Below are positions 1 through 7,222 of a stretch of 18,358 bases of DNA, piece after piece. The DNA lies in contig CABQWP010000043.1 in NCBI GenBank assembly GCA_902467875.1, forward strand, positions 1 through 18,358, written 5' to 3'. The notes under the pieces were generated by a model. It did no database searches, was not told the origin of the DNA, and saw only the letters and a list, made by a program, of their open reading frames with translations. The position numbers were made by a program, and so were the translations under genes. This DNA comes from an uncultured Collinsella sp. (lineage in GTDB: Bacteria; Actinomycetota; Coriobacteriia; Coriobacteriales; Coriobacteriaceae). The first letter of the stretch is position 1, and each line of letters starts with the position of its first letter.

Positions 1-8
1 AAAGGGCG

Positions 9-30
9 GAGGCGGGGCATGCCCCGCCTC
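9..30. repeat. Perfect 22-bp palindrome, possible terminator stem
   Basis: Positions 9-19 and 20-30 are exact reverse complements (arm GAGGCGGGGCA, centre GCATGC). The very GC-rich stem resembles a terminator hairpin, but neither side has a convincing T-run. It may end transcription from a gene left of the window, or back up termination of the minus-strand gene that ends at 175. Function is inferred from shape only. Confidence 0.45.
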
Positions 31-58
31 TTACACCACATCTCTGTGCGCTACCACG

Positions 59-283
59 TTAGGTTGGCGGCCGAACAGTTCGTCTCAATCTGTAACACCT
101 GGAACCCAAATATCTGGCTTGGTGTTACAGATTGAGATCTTGCAAAAGCCGAGAATGGGCGTTGTCGCCAAAACCTAACGCTTGCGACGCTTGGTCGCGG
201 CGATGCCGGCCGCGGCAACGGTTGCGCCGGCGATGCCCAAGGCGGCGACCGTCATCGCGGTGGAGTCACCCGTGCTGGCGAGC
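59..283 (-). repeat. Copy A of duplicated surface-protein 3' cassette
   Basis: This stretch aligns without gaps, at a constant offset of 6939, to about 6998-7222. It covers the last ~35 codons of the first surface protein (membrane anchor and basic tail), its stop codon, 37 nt of spacer and the inverted-repeat element at 83-137. The coding part differs at roughly 8 of 100 bases. Conservation continues past the stop codon, so it reflects DNA duplication or gene conversion and not only selection on the anchor peptide. The outer boundary near 283 is approximate. Confidence 0.8.
83..137. repeat. Inverted-repeat element, copy 1 of 4 (TGTAACA-N25-TGTTACA)
   Basis: The 17-bp arms at 83-99 and 121-137 are perfect reverse complements. 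Measured between the inner heptamers TGTAACA and TGTTACA the spacer is 25 nt, the same as in the other three copies. The element ends 37 nt beyond the stop codon of the minus-strand surface protein. It could be a 3'-end RNA hairpin, a terminator without a T-run, or a dispersed palindromic repeat. Confidence 0.8.
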
Positions 284-3200
284 TCCGTGCCGCCGGACTT
301 CTTGTCGTTCTCGCCCTTACCCTTGGACTTGTTCGTCGTCACCGTGGTCGTCGTCGAAGTCGAACCGCCCGCAGGTACCCCGGTGCCGCCAGAGCCATCC
401 GCACCGCCGCCCTGCTCGCCGTCGCCAGGCGTCGGGTCCGGATCGGGCGTCGGATCAGGCGCCGCCTCATCGGTCACCGTAATCGTAATGTTCAGACGCT
501 CGGAATACTCGCTGTACGACATGCCAGGGCGCTGTGCCGCAATGCGCACATACATGTTGCTATCGAGCGCAATGGGCTCGGTGTACTTTACACGGCCTTC
601 GTCACGGCAGGGGCAGGTGTCGTTGGTGGTGTACCAAATCGTCGCGCCATCCTCGGCAGAAAGCTCCAGCTTCGTGCCCTTGGGCACCGTAATGTAGTTC
701 TCCTTGGGCGACCATGCACCAAACGTCGTCGCACCAATCGTCGCCACCGGTCGCGCCGGTCGCACTGCCTCGGCAGACACGCGAACGTCGACCTGCTTGG
801 ACAGCGCCGTGCCGCCCACCGCCGCCGTCAACGTCGTCAAACCGGGCAGAGCACCATGCAGCACAAACGTCGCCGCACCGTCCTCGCCCGTCACGGCCTG
901 GGTGGCATCGACAGAGCAGATAGCCGAGGACTCCAGCCCAACACTAACCTTGGCGCCCGCAAACGGCTTGCCCGCCTTATCGGTCACGTGCGCCACCAGC
1001 TCAAAGTCACTGCCATCAAGCATGGTCACGGCCTGCTCCACGTTGAGTTTGAGTTTGTCGGCACGAACGCCCACGACAAGCTCGCCACTTGCCCAGCGCG
1101 CCACGGCCGTGCCGGCGTAGTTGCGAGCACCGTCGAGCTCAAACGCCACCGTCGAGCCCGCCTCACGCGCATCGGCATAGCGAATACGCAGCACGCGTGA
1201 CAGCGGCTTGCCATTGGGATCGTCCTGCTTGTCGAGCCACGTATACGTCACGTCGCCCAAGCCCTGCGCGCACAATGCGACCAGGGCATCGTCGCTCGCA
1301 TCCATATACTGCGCAAACTCAACCTCGATGCAATCGGTATAGGCATGGGCCGAAGCTACCTCGGGCGCCGCCGTCGACACCAAGCCAATGTTCACCTCAG
1401 TCTGAATCGGCGGGCCGCGCAGCCAAACCCAACGCGCCTCCTCATACCCGTCCTTGGTCACGCGCACTTGATACCAGCCGGTCGGCGTATTCCAGTTGTA
1501 CGCACCGTCCGCACCCGTTGCAAGCGGATTGTCCTGCTCATACCCCTCGGCATCCCAACGCACCGCATTGGTACCGGCCGCATCGTCGGCGCTCCACAGC
1601 TCAACCGTCGCGCCTTCAACCGTATTGGACAGTAGGCCCTCGTACACCACGCCCGCAGGGTCGGGTGCAGCCTTGGCGGCCACATTGCGATAACGCGCCT
1701 CAAAAATCGACTGCATCTTCTCGTCCGAGATCAAGCCGTCCTTGTTGGCCTTGTAGACCTCGGCATCGGTCAGCTCGCCCCAGTTGACCGTAATACGATT
1801 CTGGCACGCGCGCTCCACCTGCTCGCAGGCAACATCATAGGCGCATTCGGCATTGGTCAGCTTAATCGCGCGCTCCGAACCTACGCTGGTCGAAGCCGCG
1901 TCATAGGCAGCGCCCACCACGGTACCCGCCGAACCGGCCGTCAGCACGCCGGCGATTGTCATAATGGAGCCCACTGCCACATCGGTGCTGTCGTGGCAGA
2001 GCTGGCGATACAGCAGATCCTCAAACGCACGCGCCTTCTCCATGACGTCACGCAGCGCGTAAATGCACTTCCAGTCGTCCTCGGTCTTCTCGGGCTTGGC
2101 AAGCAAGCGCGTGTGCTGAAGCTCATAGCCCTCGCGCTCGCCCTTCACCTTCTGCATACGGACGTTCACGTTCTCCCAGTTCTTGCTGGCATCGTTCACG
2201 CCGTAAATGCCGGTAAAGATGCCGATGCCCTGGGTCGCCGCGGGAAACGCCTGGCCGGCCGCCTTCCACGCATCGGTCTTAAAGACCTGTCCGAACATCT
2301 CGCATTCAATCTTATAGCTCTTGAGCGAACGGATCGTGCGGATGAGCTTCATATGGGCGCTCACGTCGCCGTTGCGCTTCCAGGCCATGAGCCATCCGCG
2401 CACCTTGGAGTTGTTGAGGCTATGGACCACATTCCAGTTGTCGTACAGGTTGTCCAGAATGTCGCACTGCATGGCGATCGAGTTAAACAGAAGCGCCTGG
2501 TTCTTGTTGTTATTGGAGTTCTCGATAAATTCCGACTCGATATAGGCCGTCTGCTCGCCATCGGGCGCGGCGACCTTAAAGCCCTTGACGGTATCGTCAT
2601 CAGCCGCCTTGTAGCTCAGCGAGCTGCCGAGCACCTGGCCCAAATCGTTAAACCCGCTCGTCGACTGGCCGTTGTACTCGCTGGCCTTAATGCCCGCACA
2701 CTTGTTGAGCGCCGCAGCGGTTGCGTCATTCCAGCTTCCGTATTGGTTGAGCTGGCCGATACCCATCGACTGGCCCACCAGATCCTCGGCCTGCTGGGCA
2801 ATAAACTCCGCTCGCGATGCATGGTCGACGAGCTCCTTGATGGCGGCCGCATCCGCAGCGTTCGCGCCCTGGGCCGCCGCGAGTTCCTGATACCAATCCT
2901 CGCTGGTGCCGTAAGCATCCTCAAAGATCATCTTGTCCACATTGACGCCATAGCTGTCGCCCTGCTGGGTCAGCAGCGCCGACGACCCGCCGACCGCGGC
3001 TTTGAGCTCAGCCGCAAACTGCGCGGCCTCGTCGTTGCCAGCACCATCACCCTCGCCGTCGCTGGCGGCAGGGGCGCGACGAGCCTTACGCGCAGCTCCA
3101 CCTTGGGCTTCGTCCTCTTTACCGTCCTTGTCCTCTTCGGCAAACGCATCGGCGACCATCTGGTCAATCGCGTCGTTAAAGGCCTCGCCGACATCATTAA

Positions 3201-6200
3201 ACGAGTTATCCATCATATACTCGTGCCACTGCTGCACGGCATTCGAGAACTCCTGCTGGCGCTCCTCGGCCGCGGCGGAATGCTTTTTGGCCGAAGCTTT
3301 GGCGTCAAAACTCAGCATGGTCATAAGCTGGGCATTGGAGATGCGGTAGGTCTGCGGCATAAAGATTTGCTCAAAGTTGCCGCAGTTCACATAGGTCGAG
3401 TCATTCGCCTTGTTAAACTCGTCGAGCAGCTTAAGGTAACCCTCGTCCACATACTCCGCGACATAGCGCACACGGGTGCCCTCGCGCGACTTTTGAGTCA
3501 GAGGAATCGTCACCGTCTTGCCATCCACGCAGTCCACGTACAGGTCGAGCGTGTCGGCGGCCTCTTCGTTTCCCACCTCGAGCGTGATATCGAACGTCCA
3601 GTAGGCGTTCTTCTTTTGCGGCAGATGATGGAAGGTCCACAGACTCTTGCCGGTGTCCTTGCCATCCTTGACCAGGTTTTGCGTACCGCCACGATACGTC
3701 ACATCAAAGTTCCAGACCGAAGCGCCCGGAACATAGCGCACATAGTTGCGAGCCGTCACCTCTGCGGCAGCGGCGGCGACATCGGTCGAGCCCACGCGCG
3801 CCTCGAGCGTCACACGCTCGGCGGCAAGCGTATCCTGCGGCAGGTCGTATTCAATCTTGGCACGACCGAGTTTATTGGTCTTGCCGGTGTACTTTGCAGC
3901 CGACGAGCCCGTCCCCACGGTGAGCTGCACGCTCTTGCCCGGCACTGCATAAACGTAGGCCACATTGCCCAGCAGGCTGTGAACGTCGGTGTTGTCGACC
4001 TCGATGCGCGATCCACTAACCTCGAGTGTGGTGCTTCCCAGCGGCAATGTCACCTCGCCCAGCGTAATGAGCGGCGAGACGGCATAGATGCCCGCGGCCT
4101 TAGGCTTAAAGCGCACAAACACATCGGCGCCCATGCCCTTCTTCATATTGAGAACGAGGTTGTCGCCCTCCCAAGTTGTGTTAGCCCACATGGCATCGGA
4201 GCAGGCGCCGGCTTCGCGAGCGCCTGCGGACACATCCTCGACGGCATCCTTGGCCAGCGGAATCTCAATCTTGGCAGCCTGGCTGTCCTTGAGCTCGTAA
4301 TGAATGCGCAGCTCGGTCTCCGCGCCAACGACCGCGGACGAATCAGCGATAACCGAGCCCGCCGTCAGCCCGCGCTCGGCACGATACGTCTCCACGTCAA
4401 ACGTGGGGACGTCGAGCGTCACGTCGAGCTGCTTGCCGTCCTCAATCTTCACCTGCTTTTGCGCGATATGCTTACCCACGGTCAGCCCTAGGCGGCTAAA
4501 CGTGGAATAGCTCGTCGCTTGGATGTCGTAGCTCGTCTTGTTAAAGGCGACGATGGTGTACGAACCGGCCTTAAGGCGCGGCGTCTCGGCCTTCATGATA
4601 GGCGTGGTGCCATCGTCTTCGTAACCCATCAGATAGGTGACGCCGTCGGCGACCAGCTTGCCGTCGGACGTACGGAACACCAGCACGCGGTTAGCGCCCT
4701 GGTAGTCGCCCTTGGTCGCGACCGTCGCCGTGCCCCAGGGCTTCAAGTCGATATCGACCTTGCCGGCCGAGGGCTTCACCGTCGCCGTCGCCCCACCCAG
4801 CTTGAGGCTGTCTTTGGGCTCGAGCGTTATCTCCAGATCCTGGTCCGCGTCGGCAATGGCCTGCGACACCACGAGCGCTGTGCCCTGGATACGGAAGTCG
4901 TTTTCCTTGTCACCCTTGGCAGGCTTAAGCGTCTTGCCGCCGCTCTTCACCGTCAGATCGATGTTATCGAGACTATCGAGCTCAATGCGTTCGGTCTTAT
5001 CCTGGCCCACAATCGGTTCAAGATAGCCCACGTTGAGCTCAATCGCGCGCGAAGCCGGAATCTTGGTAAAGTCCTCCGCCTTAATCTCTCCGATATTCCA
5101 TGTGCCCGTCATCTGGTCGCCCGGGCGCGCCAGCACCATGTCATAGTAACCGCTGAGCGAAATGCGCAGGGTGGCTGCCGTCTTGGAGAGAGCGTCCGCT
5201 GTAAAGCTGCCGTCATCGCCAACCGCCAGCGGCGTGGACTGCCCCGCCTGCACGAGCACGGCCGCCGCGCCCTGGGGAAGTTTGCCCGTGATCTGGGCCG
5301 CCTCGCCCATCCACTCAAACGTGTAGGCAGGCTTCGAGGAATCGACGGAGTCCTTGCGATCGGCCACGGCATCGGCAAGCTTTTTGACCATCGAGGGGTT
5401 GCCAGCCGAATCGGTCGCATAGGCATAGATGGTCTGGCCTTCACTGAAGGGAATCGCATACGTTACGCCATCGATTGTCACGCGCTCATTATAGTCGCCC
5501 GGATAGCCCGCCTCACCAAACTGAAGATCGGGGTTCATCACGCGCAGGGCAACGGCATTATGGTTCGTCTCGTTTCCGTATCTCGTGTTCTCAAAAGCTC
5601 CCCACTCTATCATTTCCACGCTTTTGGGTAGCACAATCTCTTTGCCGGCAATCGCAGGATCAAGAGAGGCGAACGCGAGCGCCCCGATAGATTTGACACC
5701 ATCGCCAATCGTCACCGACGACACATGCGAGCACCCGTCAAAGGCATAGCGCTCAATCCGCTCCACCGTGCCCGGCACGTTGATCTGCGTAAAGGTGAGT
5801 ACCGTTGTGTCCGAGACATAGAACTGCGGTACGCCGCAATAGGCGAAGGCGCGATAGTCGATAGTCTTAATCGAAGGCGGCAGCGTTGCCACCACATTGT
5901 CGTCAAGTTGTTCGCAGCCCTCAAAGGCCTGCTCGGGAATCGTGGTAAAGGCCGCGTTGTTGGGCCAGGTCACCGTGTGAAGTGTCTTGCTTCCGGTAAA
6001 CGCATTCCAGCCCAGTTCCTCAACCGAATCGGGCAGTGCGATTTCCTTGATGCTGCTGCCGCCCAAACCGCCCACAGAGCGGATATGCGAATCGGGGGCA
6101 AACGTAATTGATGTGAGCGCAACGTTTCCCATGCCCTTAAGACTCACGACATTTTTGCCGTCGATGGTCGAGGGCACCTCCAACGTGGTAATGCCCGCGT

Positions 6201-6777
6201 CGCCATACTCGATAGAAATTTCGTTGGTGAGGTTATCGATCGAGAAGTAGTACTGCGCGGGGGTCTGCTCGCCGGCCACGTAGCCATCGTCGTATTCACC
6301 CTTTACGCCCGTAGTGCCCTTCGAGGTTGCCCAGAGTCCAAGTTCCTCGTTCCAGGTTGCCTCGGCACCGGAAGCCTCCTCTTGCTTCTGCTGCTCGGCG
6401 AGTTCCTTGCCCTCGACAAGATCAGTGGCGAGCGTACCCGCAGGTGTGCTCTCGGTCTGCCCGGCGCCCGTTAGGCCCGCCGCCGATGCAATCTCGGAGG
6501 GCGGGGGCGTAGGGGTATCACCGCTATCGAGCACTGTGGGGTCGGCGGCGCCGGCATCGGGCGCGGGGTCGGCGGAAGCAGAGTCTGACGTTTGGGCGTC
6601 AGCCGAATCGGCGGGAGCGGCGTCGGCTGCTTGGCCGTTATCCGTCTGCACAAAAGTGCCGTCGGTGTTGAGGGCCTCAGCAAACGCGCCCGCGGGAAAC
6701 GAACCCGTCACCATCGCGAGGGTCACCGTGGCAACCGTCAGCCGTCGGCAAAGCGCTCGAGCAGTAGTCCACCTCAT
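175..6777 (-). CDS. Giant LAxTG-anchored surface protein with BspA-type leucine-rich repeats
   Basis: A 2200-residue secreted protein predicted to be linked to the cell wall. The ATG at 6777 is chosen because AGGAAAGGA (6784-6792) precedes it by 6 nt; an in-frame ATG 8 codons upstream lacks such a site. Visible parts: signal peptide (about 1-33, ending AFA); Ala/Ser/Pro/Asp-rich linker to ~140; LRR_5/BspA-like repeats at ~192-397, with motifs such as IKEIALPDSVEELGWNAF; a long central region I do not recognise; a carboxypeptidase-regulatory-like beta domain at ~1708-1792; Ig-like domains at ~1802-2002; a chitobiase C-terminal-like domain at ~2008-2095; a Pro/Gly/Thr stalk; then LASTG (2166-2170), a hydrophobic helix and KRRKR. 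BspA-type repeats and Ig domains usually serve adhesion or matrix binding, which is inference here. No sortase is encoded in the window. Confidence 0.88.
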   Translation of the reverse strand: MRWTTARALCRRLTVATVTLAMVTGSFPAGAFAEALNTDGTFVQTDNGQAADAAPADSADAQTSDSASADPAPDAGAADPTVLDSGDTPTPPPSEIASAAGLTGAGQTESTPAGTLATDLVEGKELAEQQKQEEASGAEATWNEELGLWATSKGTTGVKGEYDDGYVAGEQTPAQYYFSIDNLTNEISIEYGDAGITTLEVPSTIDGKNVVSLKGMGNVALTSITFAPDSHIRSVGGLGGSSIKEIALPDSVEELGWNAFTGSKTLHTVTWPNNAAFTTIPEQAFEGCEQLDDNVVATLPPSIKTIDYRAFAYCGVPQFYVSDTTVLTFTQINVPGTVERIERYAFDGCSHVSSVTIGDGVKSIGALAFASLDPAIAGKEIVLPKSVEMIEWGAFENTRYGNETNHNAVALRVMNPDLQFGEAGYPGDYNERVTIDGVTYAIPFSEGQTIYAYATDSAGNPSMVKKLADAVADRKDSVDSSKPAYTFEWMGEAAQITGKLPQGAAAVLVQAGQSTPLAVGDDGSFTADALSKTAATLRISLSGYYDMVLARPGDQMTGTWNIGEIKAEDFTKIPASRAIELNVGYLEPIVGQDKTERIELDSLDNIDLTVKSGGKTLKPAKGDKENDFRIQGTALVVSQAIADADQDLEITLEPKDSLKLGGATATVKPSAGKVDIDLKPWGTATVATKGDYQGANRVLVFRTSDGKLVADGVTYLMGYEDDGTTPIMKAETPRLKAGSYTIVAFNKTSYDIQATSYSTFSRLGLTVGKHIAQKQVKIEDGKQLDVTLDVPTFDVETYRAERGLTAGSVIADSSAVVGAETELRIHYELKDSQAAKIEIPLAKDAVEDVSAGAREAGACSDAMWANTTWEGDNLVLNMKKGMGADVFVRFKPKAAGIYAVSPLITLGEVTLPLGSTTLEVSGSRIEVDNTDVHSLLGNVAYVYAVPGKSVQLTVGTGSSAAKYTGKTNKLGRAKIEYDLPQDTLAAERVTLEARVGSTDVAAAAAEVTARNYVRYVPGASVWNFDVTYRGGTQNLVKDGKDTGKSLWTFHHLPQKKNAYWTFDITLEVGNEEAADTLDLYVDCVDGKTVTIPLTQKSREGTRVRYVAEYVDEGYLKLLDEFNKANDSTYVNCGNFEQIFMPQTYRISNAQLMTMLSFDAKASAKKHSAAAEERQQEFSNAVQQWHEYMMDNSFNDVGEAFNDAIDQMVADAFAEEDKDGKEDEAQGGAARKARRAPAASDGEGDGAGNDEAAQFAAELKAAVGGSSALLTQQGDSYGVNVDKMIFEDAYGTSEDWYQELAAAQGANAADAAAIKELVDHASRAEFIAQQAEDLVGQSMGIGQLNQYGSWNDATAAALNKCAGIKASEYNGQSTSGFNDLGQVLGSSLSYKAADDDTVKGFKVAAPDGEQTAYIESEFIENSNNNKNQALLFNSIAMQCDILDNLYDNWNVVHSLNNSKVRGWLMAWKRNGDVSAHMKLIRTIRSLKSYKIECEMFGQVFKTDAWKAAGQAFPAATQGIGIFTGIYGVNDASKNWENVNVRMQKVKGEREGYELQHTRLLAKPEKTEDDWKCIYALRDVMEKARAFEDLLYRQLCHDSTDVAVGSIMTIAGVLTAGSAGTVVGAAYDAASTSVGSERAIKLTNAECAYDVACEQVERACQNRITVNWGELTDAEVYKANKDGLISDEKMQSIFEARYRNVAAKAAPDPAGVVYEGLLSNTVEGATVELWSADDAAGTNAVRWDAEGYEQDNPLATGADGAYNWNTPTGWYQVRVTKDGYEEARWVWLRGPPIQTEVNIGLVSTAAPEVASAHAYTDCIEVEFAQYMDASDDALVALCAQGLGDVTYTWLDKQDDPNGKPLSRVLRIRYADAREAGSTVAFELDGARNYAGTAVARWASGELVVGVRADKLKLNVEQAVTMLDGSDFELVAHVTDKAGKPFAGAKVSVGLESSAICSVDATQAVTGEDGAATFVLHGALPGLTTLTAAVGGTALSKQVDVRVSAEAVRPARPVATIGATTFGAWSPKENYITVPKGTKLELSAEDGATIWYTTNDTCPCRDEGRVKYTEPIALDSNMYVRIAAQRPGMSYSEYSERLNITITVTDEAAPDPTPDPDPTPGDGEQGGGADGSGGTGVPAGGSTSTTTTVTTNKSKGKGENDKKSGGTELASTGDSTAMTVAALGIAGATVAAAGIAATKRRKR

Positions 6778-6783
6778 GGTCGT

Positions 6784-6792
6784 TCCTTTCCT
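6784..6792 (-). promoter_or_regulatory. Ribosome binding site deciding the start of the giant surface protein
   Basis: The minus strand reads AGGAAAGGA, 6 nt before the ATG at 6777. This supports a start 8 codons inside the longest open frame and gives a clean signal peptide. Confidence 0.75.
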
Positions 6793-6837
6793 GCAAACCA
6801 AAAGTCATCCAGCGTAATCGTTGTTCAAAAACAAAGC

Positions 6838-6879
6838 GAACGGTAGGTTCATATATACGAACCTACCGTTCTACCTGCG
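6838..6879 (-). promoter_or_regulatory. Putative operator: GAACGGTAGGTTC palindrome plus CGCAGGTAGA box
   Basis: Perfect 13-bp arms at 6838-6850 and 6859-6871 surround the 8-nt centre ATATATAC, 60 nt upstream of the surface-protein ATG. The inner part TAGGTTC-N8-GAACCTA, followed after 4 nt by TCTACCTGCG (plus-strand reading), recurs with identical spacing at 9604-9640, upstream of the second surface protein. A two-fold-symmetric site shared by two promoters suggests binding by one dimeric regulator. The LuxR-type protein at 9732 is the nearest candidate. That link is inference. Confidence 0.65.
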
Positions 6880-6881
6880 CA

Positions 6882-6918
6882 AACCACCGCAAAGGGGACA
6901 GGCACCTTTGCGGTGGTT
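6882..6918. repeat. GGGGACAGGCACC hairpin, copy 1 (inverted orientation)
   Basis: Perfect 14-bp arms at 6882-6895 and 6905-6918 flank a 9-nt loop, GGACAGGCA. The same hairpin occurs in opposite orientation at 9532-9566 and 12558-12600, and with a shortened loop at 11141-11173. Here it lies upstream of a promoter region and is not next to a stop codon, so it is better read as a dispersed repeat than as a terminator. Confidence 0.75.
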
Positions 6919-6938
6919 CTGGACTCGGCCGGCCAGTT

Positions 6939-6997
6939 TGTCTCGATTTGTAACAGTTAGAGGTCAAATTCCCCGCCTGGTGTTACAGATCGAGACA
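6939..6997. repeat. Inverted-repeat element, copy 2 of 4
   Basis: The 17-bp arms at 6939-6955 and 6981-6997 carry one mismatch (G-U compatible) and flank a 25-nt spacer. It is preceded by GCCAGTTTGTCTC, also seen before copy 4, so the element has a direction. It sits in tandem with copy 3, 23 nt away. Confidence 0.78.
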
Positions 6998-7222
6998 TTA
7001 GATTGGCGGCCATTCGGTTCATCTCAATCTGTAACATCTAGAGCCGTTTTGGGCAGTTTGGTGTTACAGATCGAGATTTTGCTGAAGCCGAGGATAGGCG
7101 CCGTCACCAAAACCTAGCGCTTGCGGCGCTTGGTCGCGGCGATGCCTGCGGCGGCAACGGTTGCGCCGGCGATGCCCAGGGCGGTGACCGTCATCGCGGT
7201 GGTGTCGCCCGTGGCGGCCAGG
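6998..7222 (-). repeat. Copy B of duplicated surface-protein 3' cassette
   Basis: The ungapped counterpart of 59-283. It encodes the membrane anchor and tail of the second surface protein and continues through its stop codon into the inverted repeat at 7021-7077. The stop codons (175 and 7114) and the inverted repeats keep the same 6939 offset, so no insertion or deletion has occurred since the copies separated. Confidence 0.8.
7021..7077. repeat. Inverted-repeat element, copy 3 of 4
   Basis: The 16-bp arms at 7021-7036 and 7062-7077 carry one mismatch and flank a 25-nt spacer. The element ends 36 nt past the stop codon of the minus-strand surface protein. It is part of the duplicated 3' cassette, so it is homologous to copy 1 by descent. 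Confidence 0.78.

Larger units (their letters stand above)
6778..7113. other. 336-bp intergenic region: promoter of the giant surface gene and four palindromes
   Basis: No protein gene is supported here. From left to right it holds the ribosome binding site, a leader of about 45 nt, the 13-bp-arm palindrome (6838-6871) with its TCTACCTGCG box, the GGGGACAGG hairpin (6882-6918), and two copies of the 25-nt-spacer inverted repeat (6939-6997 and 7021-7077). The last 36 nt precede the stop of the second surface protein. No clear -10/-35 pair can be assigned, although the palindrome centre (ATATATAC) is TATA-like. Confidence 0.7.

Noticed and set aside
83..137. CRISPR-like array from the repeated TGTTACAGAT sequences
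   Set aside because: Copies are kilobases apart, each is an inverted pair, and there are no regularly spaced direct repeats or cas genes.
1993..4491. Long plus-strand open frame of 832 codons opposite the giant surface gene
   Set aside because: It is antisense to a well-supported gene, has no ribosome binding site or recognisable domain, and its His/Leu/Arg/Val-rich composition is what the complement of a GC-rich coding sequence gives. The similar 370-codon frame at 4519-5631 is rejected for the same reason.
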